Shown here: piece by piece, positions 31,093-38,743 of the stretch
Layout of the letters: the number at the start of each line of letters is the position of its first letter
How positions within the stretch are numbered: position 1 is the first letter of the stretch
Assembly: GCA_963703335.1 (NCBI GenBank)
Contig: OY969812.1
Coordinates: 1,860,001 to 1,924,000 of the forward strand
Origin: VRUE01 sp963703335
GTDB taxonomy: Bacteria > Actinomycetota > Thermoleophilia > Solirubrobacterales > 70-9
Length of the DNA stretch: 64,000 nucleotides
Direction of reading: 5' to 3'
Program-made: the position numbers and the translations under genes
The notes under the pieces: generated by a model
Seen by the model: the letters and a program-made list of their open reading frames with translations, nothing else
What the model was told of the DNA's origin: nothing
Databases searched by the model: none

Positions 31093-31213
31093 GAGGGGTC
31101 GGGGGGTCGCTCCCGCGGCGCTGGGTTTTTCGCCTGAAGAGCTGTGGGCCGTCCGAGATGTCAGTGGGGCGAAAAAGAGGACGCCGCTTGCGGGAGCGAC
31201 CCCCCGACCCCTC
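31093..31213. repeat. long inverted-repeat element, type B copy 1
   Basis: Outer arms 31093-31115 and 31191-31213 are perfectly complementary over 23 bases (left arm begins GAGGGGTCGGGGGGTCGC). Inside them lie a left core GCTGGGTTTTTCGCCT (31120-31135) and a right core with GCGAAAAAGAGGACGCCGC (31169-31187), which pair over TTTTTCGCC/GGCGAAAAA. The centre contains TGGGCCGTCCGAG (31145-31157), shared exactly with the centre of copy A1 on the opposite strand. Copy B2 at 54445-54568 has the same cores but different outer arms. This copy sits between divergent genes, so it cannot be a shared terminator. An open frame runs through it in the P450 frame, but coding there is unlikely. Confidence 0.85.
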
Positions 31214-31234
31214 TACGTCTGCGATCCTTCCCCA

Positions 31235-32557
31235 ATGCTTCCTCCGGAACCGAAGAGTTCCCCTCTTGTTCAGACGCTTAGGTGGAGCTTCCGGCCCCTG
31301 CCCTTCATGCAGGAGAATCGGGAAAAGTACGGCGACAGCTTCAGTGTCAAATTTCTGACGTTCGAGCGGCCGATGGTGATGATCTCCGACCCGGCCGCGA
31401 TCAAGGCTCTCTACATGGAGCGCTCGCACGGCCTGCCGCCGGGACGCGACATCATCCTCACGCCGATCGTCGGGGCCCGTTCGCTGTTGGTCACCGAGGG
31501 GGCGGATCACCTTGCTCACCGCAAGGTGATGTTGCCGCCCTTCCACGGCGAGCGGATGCGCTCCTACCAGCCGATCGTCGAGGAGATCGTCGACAGGGAG
31601 ATCGATTCCTGGCCACTGAGCGAGGAGTTCGCGATCCACCCGCGGATGCAGGCGATCACGCTCGAGGTGATCCTGCGCGTCGTCTTCGGTGTCGCCGACG
31701 GGCCCCGCTTGGAGCGCCTGCGCGGCGTCCTCACCAAGGTGCTGGAGGAGACTGCCTCGCCCTTCGCGCAGCTGACCACCCTCGCTTCCCGCCGCTTTGG
31801 CGGCCGGGGGCCCTGGGCCAAGTTCGAACGCCAGCTGAAGGCGGCCGACGAGCTGCTCTACGCCGAGATCGCCGAGCGCCGCGCCACTGGGGACTTCGAG
31901 GAGCGCGACGACATCCTCTCGCTGCTGATGCAGGCCCGCTTCGAGGACGACAGCGAGATGAGCGATACCGACCTGCGCGATCAGTTGATGACCCTCCTGC
32001 TCGCCGGCCACGAGACCACTGCAACGGCGCTCGCCTGGACCTTCGATCTCCTGCTCCGCCACCCCGGCCCAATGCGGCGCCTGCAGGAGTCTCTCGAGGC
32101 AGGCGAGGAGGACTACCTGAGGGCGACGATCAGCGAGTCGCTGCGCTTGCGTCCGGTCGTGCCGCTCGCCGGCCGTCGCCTCAACAAAGAGCTCGTCGCC
32201 GACGGGTTGACCTTGCCCGCGGGCACCGACGTAACCCCGGCGATCTGGCTCACCCACACTCGCGCCGACGTCTATCCCGAGCCCTTCGCCTTCCGTCCCG
32301 AGCGCTTCCTCGAGGACGCGCCCGACACCTACGCCTGGATCCCCTTCGGCGGCGGCATCCGCCGCTGCATCGGCGCCGCCTTCGCCGAGTTCGAGATGCG
32401 GATCGCACTGCGCGAGGTGCTCACTCGCTGCGAGATGCACAAGGCCAGTCCCGCGCCAGAGAAGATCGGCCGTCGCAACATCACCCTCTCGCCGCGCGCC
32501 GGCACCCCGGTCGTCGTCACCGCCCGCCATCCGGCGCGCGAGCTCGTCGCTGCTTAG
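31235..32557 (+). CDS. cytochrome P450
   Basis: A haem monooxygenase of about 440 residues. The I-helix oxygen-activation motif is LLLAGHETTATALAW, the K-helix is SESLRLRPV (ExxR), and the PERF region is FRPERFLED. The haem-binding loop is FGGGIRRCIGAAFA with the axial cysteine. The sequence resembles class CYP110/CYP102-like soluble bacterial forms rather than a known biosynthetic enzyme; substrate unknown. The start is taken at ATG 31235, just after the inverted-repeat element, because upstream open reading runs through that element; there is no clear ribosome site. No ferredoxin or reductase gene is adjacent. Its stop overlaps that of the next gene on the other strand. Confidence 0.92.
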   Translation: MLPPEPKSSPLVQTLRWSFRPLPFMQENREKYGDSFSVKFLTFERPMVMISDPAAIKALYMERSHGLPPGRDIILTPIVGARSLLVTEGADHLAHRKVMLPPFHGERMRSYQPIVEEIVDREIDSWPLSEEFAIHPRMQAITLEVILRVVFGVADGPRLERLRGVLTKVLEETASPFAQLTTLASRRFGGRGPWAKFERQLKAADELLYAEIAERRATGDFEERDDILSLLMQARFEDDSEMSDTDLRDQLMTLLLAGHETTATALAWTFDLLLRHPGPMRRLQESLEAGEEDYLRATISESLRLRPVVPLAGRRLNKELVADGLTLPAGTDVTPAIWLTHTRADVYPEPFAFRPERFLEDAPDTYAWIPFGGGIRRCIGAAFAEFEMRIALREVLTRCEMHKASPAPEKIGRRNITLSPRAGTPVVVTARHPARELVAA

Positions 32558-32853
32558 CCTTTCGTCGCGCGGGCGACGGGATGCTCCTCGGCCCAGCGCG
32601 CGATCGTGCTCGAGCCGGAGATCACCTCGCCATCATCGAGGACGAGGATCGGCACCTCGTTGGTGCCGCTCAACTTCTTCACCTCGGCCCGGTCATCGCC
32701 ACGGTTGCCCCAGGTCCAGGGCATCAGCCGGTAGCCGCCCACTGTCTTGATCTCGTACTCGTAGCCCGCGGCATCGAGCGCCTTGCCCGCCTTCCCGCAC
32801 GGATGCGCAAATGCCGGGCCGTGGGTCTTCTGTCCACAGGTGTAGAGAACCAT
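32554..32853 (-). CDS. small thioredoxin-fold (glutaredoxin / GST N-terminal-like) protein
   Basis: A 99-residue single-domain protein with MVLYTCGQKTHGPAFAHPCG at the N-terminus, two cysteines spaced much wider than the classic CxxC, then the cis-proline region NEVPILVLDDGEVISGSSTI, which is typical of glutaredoxin/GST N-terminal folds. It lacks a GST helical domain. A redox or thiol-transfer function is plausible; glutathione itself is rare in actinobacteria, so the thiol may be mycothiol or another compound. It is convergent with the P450 gene and stands alone. Confidence 0.8.
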   Translation of the reverse strand: MVLYTCGQKTHGPAFAHPCGKAGKALDAAGYEYEIKTVGGYRLMPWTWGNRGDDRAEVKKLSGTNEVPILVLDDGEVISGSSTIARWAEEHPVARATKG

Positions 32854-32892
32854 CGGTGCGAACCTTATCGGCCAGTGCCCCAGACTCAGATG

Positions 32893-32915
32893 CTACGATC
32901 GTCGCACTATCGTAG
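32893..32915. promoter_or_regulatory. 7-bp inverted repeat upstream of the toxin-antitoxin pair
   Basis: CTACGAT (32893-32899) and ATCGTAG (32909-32915) are perfect inverted copies around a nine-base centre, at the 5' edge of the antitoxin frame. Type II antitoxins usually repress their own operon from such sites, so this is a good operator candidate. It overlaps the region where the antitoxin start codon should be. Confidence 0.5.
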
Positions 32916-33166
32916 AAGTTGCTACACGAGAGCTGCGGAACAAAACCGCCGACCTGCTCAAACGCGTCGAGGCGGGCGAGAGCATGGTTATCACGGTGCG
33001 CGGCAAGCCGGTGGCCGACCTAGTGCCGCACAACAGCGGGCCTCGATGGCTCACGCCTTCGGACATTCTCGCGATTCGTGAGAACGCGGATGCCGACCCC
33101 ACCTTTCGTGCCGATCTCGATCGGTTGGCCGGAGGAACGACCGATGACTTGGGACCGATTTGGTGA
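32909..33166 (+). CDS. Phd/YefM-like antitoxin, start codon unclear
   Basis: The translated frame reads VEVATRELRNKTADLLKRVE, then VITVRGKPVADLVPH: the N-terminal dimer/DNA-binding fold of prevent-host-death antitoxins, followed by an acidic C-terminal tail (FRADLDRLAGGTTDDLGPIW) that would wrap the toxin. The family usually starts one or two residues before the VEV segment, but in this sequence the codons there are CGC ACT ATC GTA, with no ATG, GTG or TTG in frame upstream before a stop. An ATC start, a start lost by mutation, or a base error are all possible. The first internal ATG is 32984, which would remove about 25 residues. The stop overlaps the toxin GTG. Confidence 0.75.
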   Translation: MVEVATRELRNKTADLLKRVEAGESMVITVRGKPVADLVPHNSGPRWLTPSDILAIRENADADPTFRADLDRLAGGTTDDLGPIW

Positions 33167-33573
33167 CCTCTGAACGCCCGCCGGTCGGGCTCGTCGACAC
33201 ATCCGTGTTGGTCGCTGTCGAGAAGGGCCGTTCATTGCGAGAGGACGCTCTCCCCGAGCGCTCCGCGGTCTCAATCGTTACCGTTGCCGAGCTACGTGCG
33301 GGAGTGCTGGCGGCGCCCGATATCGAAAGCCGAGATCGACGCATCGTCACTCTCGAAGGGGTTACCGGCGCCGCGATCTTGCCCGTCGAAGCAAGGGTGG
33401 CTCGCGCTTGGGCGGCGATGCGGGCGTACCTTGCGGCATCGGGGCGGGCGGTCGGTGCGAATGATCTCTGGATAGCCGCGACGGCCGCGGCGCACGAGAT
33501 CCCGGTCCTCACCCAAGACGGAGACTTCGATGCCCTCTCCGGCGTCGCCGGCCTGACCGTAATCCCGGTCTAA
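33163..33573 (+). CDS. vapC: VapC-type PIN-domain ribonuclease toxin
   Basis: This 136-residue PIN domain protein has the four acidic residues expected for Mg2+-dependent RNA cleavage: Asp in GLVDTSVLVAVE, Glu in VTVAELRAGVL, Asp in GANDLWIAATA and Asp in LTQDGDFDAL. GTG 33163 overlaps the antitoxin TGA, the standard toxin-antitoxin layout. VapC toxins cut specific tRNAs or rRNA; the target here is unknown. Its stop codon overlaps that of the convergent purB gene. If the antitoxin is not made because of its missing start, the toxin would be expected to be silent or mutated, but its motifs look intact. Confidence 0.9.
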   Translation: MTSERPPVGLVDTSVLVAVEKGRSLREDALPERSAVSIVTVAELRAGVLAAPDIESRDRRIVTLEGVTGAAILPVEARVARAWAAMRAYLAASGRAVGANDLWIAATAAAHEIPVLTQDGDFDALSGVAGLTVIPV

Positions 33574-34856
33574 CCGCGCAGCGCTTCGAGCCGCTCGAAG
33601 ATCTCGGGCAGGTGGGTGAGGTAGGCGCTGTAGTCGAAGACGGCGTCGAGGTCTAGGTCGGGGGCGGCCTCGGCGAGCAAGTCGCGGAACTCGGTGCCGG
33701 TGTCCCAGGCTTGCTGGGCGTTCTCCTGGACGATGCGGTAAGCGTCGTCGCGGCTGAGGCCGGACTCGACCAGGGCGGTGAGGGCGCGCTGGCTGAAGAG
33801 GGCGCCGTGGGTGAGGTTGAGGTTCTCGCGCATGCGGTCGCTGCGGATCGTCATCCCGGTGGCCACCTTGGTCGCGAGGTCCTGCATGTAGTCGAGGCCG
33901 ATCGTCGCGTCGGGGAGGATCACTCGCTCGGCGCTGGAGTGGGAGATGTCGCGCTCGTGCCAGAGCGCGACGTTCTCCAGGCCGGTTTGGGCGTAGCCGC
34001 GCAGGACGCGCGCGAGGCCGGTGATCCGCTCGGTGCGGATCGGGTTGCGCTTGTGCGGCATCGCCGAGGAGCCCTTCTGTTGGCCGGACGCAAACGGCTC
34101 TTCGACCTCGCGCACCTCAGTGCGCTGCAGGTTGCGGATCTCGGTGGCGAAGCGCTCGAGGCCGGCGCCGGCAATCGCCGTGCGCGAGGTCAGCACCGCG
34201 TGGCGGTCGCGAGGGATCACCTGGGTTGCCACGTCCTCGCGCTTGAGGCCGAGCCGCTCCATCACCCGCGCCTCGACTGCCGGCGGCACCGAGGCGTAGG
34301 TGCCGACCGCGCCGGAGAGCTTGCCGAAGGCGAGCTGTTCAAAGGCGTCGGTGAGGCGGGCGAGATTTCGGTCTGCCTCGAAGGCAAAGCCGGCCAGGCG
34401 CAGGCCGAAGGTCGTCGGCTCGGCATGGACGCCGTGGGTGCGGCCGACGCAGAGTGTGTCGCGGTGCTCAAGCGCCCGCTCGATCAGCGCGTCGCGATAG
34501 GCCCGGGCGCCCGCTAGCACCACCTCGCCAGCCTCGCGCAACTGCAGCGCCAGGGCCGTGTCGAGTACGTCGGAGGAGGTAAGCCCGTAGTGGATCCAGC
34601 GTCCGTGCTCGCCCACAGAGGCGGCGACGACGTCGACGAAGGCGGCGACGTCGTGATCGGTCACCTTCTCGCGCTCTTCGACCGCCTCGACCGTGAACGC
34701 CGCATTCGCCCGCGCCGCCTCAGCCGCCTCTCGCGGCACGACTCCCTCCTCGGCCCAAGCCTCCGTAGCCGCTAGCTCAACCTCCAGCCAACACTCGAAC
34801 TTCCGCTGAGCCGACCAAGCTTTCCCAATCTCTGGTCGCGTGTATCTGGGGATCAA
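33570..34856 (-). CDS. purB: adenylosuccinate lyase
   Basis: PurB acts twice in purine synthesis, releasing fumarate from SAICAR and from adenylosuccinate. The 428-residue protein starts IPRYTRPEIGKAWSAQRKFE. It has the catalytic histidine regions HYGLTSSDVLDTALALQ and VGRTHGVHAEPTTFG, and the superfamily signature GSSAMPHKRNPI. I place the start at TTG 34856, because GGAGG lies seven bases upstream and the family begins at this residue; the longer open frame to 34967 is out of keeping with homologues. It follows purE by 43 bases and belongs to the purD-purE-purB unit. Confidence 0.96.
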   Translation of the reverse strand: MIPRYTRPEIGKAWSAQRKFECWLEVELAATEAWAEEGVVPREAAEAARANAAFTVEAVEEREKVTDHDVAAFVDVVAASVGEHGRWIHYGLTSSDVLDTALALQLREAGEVVLAGARAYRDALIERALEHRDTLCVGRTHGVHAEPTTFGLRLAGFAFEADRNLARLTDAFEQLAFGKLSGAVGTYASVPPAVEARVMERLGLKREDVATQVIPRDRHAVLTSRTAIAGAGLERFATEIRNLQRTEVREVEEPFASGQQKGSSAMPHKRNPIRTERITGLARVLRGYAQTGLENVALWHERDISHSSAERVILPDATIGLDYMQDLATKVATGMTIRSDRMRENLNLTHGALFSQRALTALVESGLSRDDAYRIVQENAQQAWDTGTEFRDLLAEAAPDLDLDAVFDYSAYLTHLPEIFERLEALRG

Positions 34857-34899
34857 CCGAGCACCTCCATCGGGCGGGTGCCCGCCTGGACCTTCTCGG

Positions 34900-35412
34900 T
34901 CATGCGTTGATGATCCGCGCCGCCAAGATCCCGGCGTTCTTTGCCCCGTCGATCGCCACGCAGGCAACCGGGATGCCGGGGGGCATCTGCACGGCGGAGA
35001 GCAGGGCGTCGAGGCCGCCGAGGCTCTTGCCGAGAATCGGCACGCCGATCACCGGCAAGTCACTGTGAGCAGCAGCGACGCCGGGCAGCGCCGCCGACAT
35101 GCCAGCGCCCGCGATGATCACCTTCAGCCCCCGCATCCGCGCGTTGGTGCAGTACTCGCGCACCAGATCCGGGTCGCGATGGGCGCTCATCACCCGTACC
35201 TCGTAGCGGATGCCAGCGTCGTGCAGGGCCGTGCCCGCCGGCTGCATCTTCGGCTTGTCGTTCTTTGAGCCCATGATGATCCCGACCAAGGGCTCGTCGA
35301 CATCGATTTCCTCGAAGGCCTCCTCCACGGCAGGCATCGCTGTTGCCCCTCCGATCTGTGGCTCGTCGGCTTCTCCTCCGGTGGGCTGGGGCCCTTCTGA
35401 GATCTCGCTCAT
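34900..35412 (-). CDS. purE: N5-CAIR mutase / AIR carboxylase PurE
   Basis: The 170-residue protein carries PurE motifs: VGIIMGSKNDKPKMQPAG, the catalytic histidine in VMSAHRDPDLVREY, GAGMSAALPGVAAAHSDLPV and DGAKNAGILAARII. An extra acidic N-terminal segment of about 37 residues (EISEGPQPTGGEADEPQIGG...) precedes the fold and looks disordered. GSKND replaces the more common GSDSD. No purK is seen beside it or elsewhere in the window, so it is open whether it works as a class I mutase with distant PurK or as a carboxylase that uses CO2 directly. ATG 35412 with GAGG upstream is preferred over the longer frame to 35553. Confidence 0.93.
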   Translation of the reverse strand: MSEISEGPQPTGGEADEPQIGGATAMPAVEEAFEEIDVDEPLVGIIMGSKNDKPKMQPAGTALHDAGIRYEVRVMSAHRDPDLVREYCTNARMRGLKVIIAGAGMSAALPGVAAAHSDLPVIGVPILGKSLGGLDALLSAVQMPPGIPVACVAIDGAKNAGILAARIINA

Positions 35413-35434
35413 CTCATCCTCTCTGTGTGACTGG

Positions 35435-36709
35435 CTAGCTGGCGACGCGGTCCACCGCTCGGGCGGCGATGTCAGATCGCTTCTGCATTCCATCGAACTC
35501 GATCCGACCTGCGGCATCGTATGCGCGATCACGCGCCTCGGCCGGCGTGGCACCGAGCGCAGTCACGTTCAGTACCCGTCCACCGGCGGTGACTATCTCG
35601 CCCTGCCGCTCAGCCGTGCCCGCATGGGTGATCTCGGCAAGCTCGGCAGCAGCCCCGAGGCCGGCGATGACGTCGCCCTTCGAAGAGGACTGGGGGTAGC
35701 CCGCCGAGGCCAGTACCAGCGTTACTGCCCAGTCCTCGGCGAACCCCGCCTCGGCTCCGGCCAGTCCGCCCGGCTCGCGCGCGGCGAGGCAGAGGTCGAC
35801 TAGGTCCGAACGCAGCCGCGGCAGCACCGCCTGCGTCTCTGGATCGCCGAAGCGGGTGTTGAACTCGAGCACCTTTGGGCCGGCGGGGCCGATCATCAAT
35901 CCCGCGTAGAGGACGCCGTGGAAGGGGCGGCCGCGACGCGCCATCGCGGCGACGATCGGCCGGTGCACTACGTCGAGGATCTCCTCCACCTCGGCCGCGC
36001 CGAAGCCCGGTACCGGCGAGTAGCTGCCCATGCCGCCTGTGTTTGGCCCCTCGTCGCCGTCGAAGATCCGCTTGTAGTCCTGGGCGGGGGCCAGCGGCAC
36101 GACGTTCTCGCCGTCGCAGAGCGCCAGCAGTGAAAGCTCCTCGCCCTCGAGGAACTCCTCCAGCACCACCGTCGTCTCACCGAAACGCTGCTCGGTGAAG
36201 AAGACGTCGATTGCCTCCTGCGCCTCCACTTCGGAGGCGCAGATGATCACGCCCTTGCCGGCCGCCAGGCCGTCGGCCTTGAGGACGGTGGGGTAGGAGG
36301 CCTGGGCAATCTGGGCAAGCGCCTCCTTGCGGCTGCGTAGCAGCACGTGTGAGGCAGTCGGCACGCCGGCCTCGCTCATCAGCTCCTTGGCAAAGGCCTT
36401 GGAGCCCTCCAGCTCAGCTGCCGCCGCACTCGGACCGAAGGCCGGCACGCCGGCGTCCTCGAGCGCGTCGACGACCCCCGCCACCAGCGCCGCCTCCGGC
36501 CCGACCACGACCAAATCGACCCCACGCTCGCTCGCCGCGGCAACGATCGCCTCGACGTCATCGGCGGCGACTTCGGGCAAGCACTCGGCGTCGGCGGCGA
36601 TGCCGGTGTTCCCAGGCGCGCAGAACAGCTCCGGCGCATGGACTGACCGAGCCAAGGCTCGCACGATCGCGTGCTCGCGCCCACCCCCGCCTACAACCAG
36701 AACCTTCAA
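35435..36709 (-). CDS. purD: phosphoribosylamine-glycine ligase
   Basis: PurD makes GAR from phosphoribosylamine, glycine and ATP. The 424-residue ATP-grasp enzyme begins MKVLVVGGGGREHAIVRALA. It shows VVGPEAALVAGVVDALEDAG, the ATP-binding VLKADGLAAGKGVIIC, the GARS signature region GPNTGGMGSYSPVP and VLEFNTRFGDPETQAVLPRL. It is the first gene of the purD-purE-purB group. The 106 bases upstream, up to a GYD-domain gene on the same strand, contain a perfect 11-bp hairpin (36750-36774). Confidence 0.97.
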   Translation of the reverse strand: MKVLVVGGGGREHAIVRALARSVHAPELFCAPGNTGIAADAECLPEVAADDVEAIVAAASERGVDLVVVGPEAALVAGVVDALEDAGVPAFGPSAAAAELEGSKAFAKELMSEAGVPTASHVLLRSRKEALAQIAQASYPTVLKADGLAAGKGVIICASEVEAQEAIDVFFTEQRFGETTVVLEEFLEGEELSLLALCDGENVVPLAPAQDYKRIFDGDEGPNTGGMGSYSPVPGFGAAEVEEILDVVHRPIVAAMARRGRPFHGVLYAGLMIGPAGPKVLEFNTRFGDPETQAVLPRLRSDLVDLCLAAREPGGLAGAEAGFAEDWAVTLVLASAGYPQSSSKGDVIAGLGAAAELAEITHAGTAERQGEIVTAGGRVLNVTALGATPAEARDRAYDAAGRIEFDGMQKRSDIAARAVDRVAS

Positions 36710-36749
36710 GCTGACGGCCCCAGATCACCGCCATACGGCGTCCTCGGTC

Positions 36750-36774
36750 GCCCGAATAGCTCTGCTATTCGGGC
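36750..36774. repeat. perfect 11-bp hairpin between the GYD gene and purD
   Basis: GCCCGAATAGC (36750-36760) pairs perfectly with GCTATTCGGGC (36764-36774) around TCT. GCGTCCT occurs as a direct repeat on both sides (36739-36745 region and 36779-36787 region). No T-tract follows on either strand, so a Rho-independent terminator is unlikely. It may be a leader structure of purD, which begins 41 bases further on the minus strand. Confidence 0.6.
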
Positions 36775-36815
36775 TCCCTGCGTCCTTGTCTGGCGCCGCC
36801 TGGGTCTCGTCATCG

Positions 36816-37097
36816 TTAGAGCGAGCCGGAAAGCTCGTCAGCCGACATTGCCGCCAGCGTCTGACTGGTCATCGTCCCCCGCGATCCAAGCTCAACCGAG
36901 ACCTTTGCCATCACCTTCTCGTCAGGCGCCTCGACCACGGTCACAAAGTCGTACTGGCCGAGCGTCGCGTACTGGGCAACCACCTTCGCCCCAATCTGCT
37001 CAACCTCTTTATTCACCTCGGCCACCCTGCCGGGGTTGTTCTTCAGCGTTCGAACGCCCTCGGCAGTCAGGTTCGTAAGCATCACGTAGGTAGGCAT
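36816..37097 (-). CDS. GYD-domain protein
   Basis: A 93-residue alpha/beta-barrel (dimeric ferredoxin-like) protein of the GYD family, so named for the motif here seen as TLGQYDFVTVVEAPDE. It begins MPTYVMLTNLTAEGVRTLKN. The biochemical function of the family is not established. It stands between the cell-wall hydrolase gene upstream and purD downstream, with a hairpin after it. ATG 37097 has GAGGAGAT shortly upstream. Confidence 0.85.
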   Translation of the reverse strand: MPTYVMLTNLTAEGVRTLKNNPGRVAEVNKEVEQIGAKVVAQYATLGQYDFVTVVEAPDEKVMAKVSVELGSRGTMTSQTLAAMSADELSGSL

Positions 37098-37150
37098 CGC
37101 GATCTCCTCTCGGATGGGGGCTTCGAGCCTACGTTACCGGCGGGGAGGGG

Positions 37151-38743
37151 CTAGCCGTCGTAGCCCGCGTGAACGTGATCGCAGTGGTCAGACCTGGCGA
37201 ACGCCGGCCCGGGACCGTCGAGATCGAAGCAGTAGATGAGCTCGGTCGGGTGCGCCGGCGCTGGCAGGTAGGCGAGCGTCTGGCCCAACTCGGCACAGGG
37301 CGCCCCGACTGAGGTGTCGGTGCAGGAGACGCCGTCGACGGCGGCGATGTCCATCGCCCGTCCGAAGTAGTGGTTGGAGACGTTGCCTTCGACGGTGTAC
37401 TGGGAGTGGTCGGAGCGCAGCGAGGAGATCGTCAGCTGGTGCTTCTGAGTAATCGCTCCGATCAGGGCCACGATGCGGGGGTCGAGCGCTCCGGTGGTGA
37501 TGTCCTGCAGCTCGAGCTCGTTGGAGAGTGTCAGGTTGTCCCAGTTGATCGGTGCACCGGCCGTTCCTGGCAGGGCCAGGGGCCAATCCACTGCGGTGAT
37601 CTGACACTTGCCTTCCAGCTGTTCTGCGTCGGCGAGCACCGCCTGCACATACCACTGCGCCTGGTTGTGGGCGAAGATGCCGGCCCGCAGGCTGCCCTGC
37701 GACCAGATCAGGCGGGCCAAGGTCGCCGCCGAGTCGGCCGGATCGCTGCGGTAGATGTGCCCGTCTTCGTTGCCGTCGACCGCGTATTTCCTCCACTCGA
37801 TCGGTTCGAGTCCAAGCGGCCCGCGCAGCCGCATCTGGACATTGCCCATGCCGCGGCCGAAGTTCGACTCGAGGTGGGCCACGGCGGCGAGCGCCCAGAC
37901 GCCTTGCTGCCCCAGTTCGTAGCGGCTCGCGGCTGCCTCGAAGGCTTCCATGTAGGAGTCGGGGATCTCGTCCCGCCAGTCCTTCGCCGGCTCGCAGCTA
38001 AAGCCGCGCAGCTGCGGCGTCAGGGCGAAGCCGCCGGCTGCGCCCGCCCCCAACGAGCCGTAACAGGCGGCGTTGGCGAGCACCTCGGCGACGTACCAGT
38101 CGGCGTGGTTGTAGGCGAAGATCGCGTTGTAGGTGTCGGCCGGCATGCCGGCGGCGTTGAGGTAGCGGGCGGCGGCGAAGATCGCGTCTTCGGGGTCGTA
38201 GGGGTCGCTTACGCCGTCGCCATTGGCGTCGACCCCGTACATGTCCCAAGTCGAGGGCATGAACTGCATCCAGCCGATCGCACCGGCCGAGGACGGGCCC
38301 ATGTTGGTGCCGAAGGCGCTCTCGATCCCGTTGATCGAGGCGAGCACCGAGGGGCCCTGGGGGCCCAGGCCGTAGGTCGCGGCGGCGCGGTTGTAGATCG
38401 GGATCAGCACTGGCGGTACGCCAGAGGTGGCGCAGCTGGAGGTGGGGATCGAGGGGACTTCGAAAATTTCGGAGGGAGTAGGGGCGGGGGTGGCGCCGAC
38501 GTCTGCCTCGGGAGCCGAGGCCGGTTCGGTCGTTTCCCCTTCATCCGACGGCGCTTCGACCGCGGTGCCGCCGCTCGGCTGCGGGGTCTCCGGAGCCAGA
38601 CTTTCGGGCGCGGCCAGTGTTTCGTTTTCTTCCAGCGTCGGCGCCGCCGATGTCGCCGGGGGCGTTTCGGCCGCGCTCGCGTTCGAGGCGGTCAGCGCCG
38701 CCCCAACCGCCGCGACGGCAAGCGTGTTGCGCAGGCGGCCCAT
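37151..38743 (-). CDS. cell-wall hydrolase with two transglycosylase-like domains and an M15-like peptidase domain
   Basis: This secreted protein of about 530 residues has a signal peptide (LRNTLAVAAVGAALTASNAS) and an acidic Pro-rich linker to about 100. A lytic transglycosylase-like domain follows, with Glu 141 in SINGIESAFGTN and GAIGWMQFMPSTWDMYGVD. A second, partly degenerate copy comes next (Glu 292 in VAHLESNFGRG, GPLGLEPIEWRKYAVDGNED). The C-terminal domain has SNHYFGRAMDI (His 458, Asp 465) and SDHCDHVHAGY, the zinc-ligand pattern of M15-type D-Ala-D-Ala or L-Ala-D-Glu peptidases. It may therefore cut both glycan strands and peptides of murein. Its ATG overlaps the stop of the upstream membrane protein, so the pair probably work together. 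Confidence 0.87.
   Translation of the reverse strand: MGRLRNTLAVAAVGAALTASNASAAETPPATSAAPTLEENETLAAPESLAPETPQPSGGTAVEAPSDEGETTEPASAPEADVGATPAPTPSEIFEVPSIPTSSCATSGVPPVLIPIYNRAAATYGLGPQGPSVLASINGIESAFGTNMGPSSAGAIGWMQFMPSTWDMYGVDANGDGVSDPYDPEDAIFAAARYLNAAGMPADTYNAIFAYNHADWYVAEVLANAACYGSLGAGAAGGFALTPQLRGFSCEPAKDWRDEIPDSYMEAFEAAASRYELGQQGVWALAAVAHLESNFGRGMGNVQMRLRGPLGLEPIEWRKYAVDGNEDGHIYRSDPADSAATLARLIWSQGSLRAGIFAHNQAQWYVQAVLADAEQLEGKCQITAVDWPLALPGTAGAPINWDNLTLSNELELQDITTGALDPRIVALIGAITQKHQLTISSLRSDHSQYTVEGNVSNHYFGRAMDIAAVDGVSCTDTSVGAPCAELGQTLAYLPAPAHPTELIYCFDLDGPGPAFARSDHCDHVHAGYDG

Noticed and set aside
31052..31234. N-terminal extension of the P450 gene through the inverted repeat
   Set aside because: The frame is open, but the residues do not resemble a P450 N-terminus and are dictated by the repeat; ATG 31235 gives the normal family length.
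34857..34967. Longer purB start at 34967
   Set aside because: It would extend into purE and lacks conservation; TTG 34856 has GGAGG at good spacing and matches the known N-terminus.
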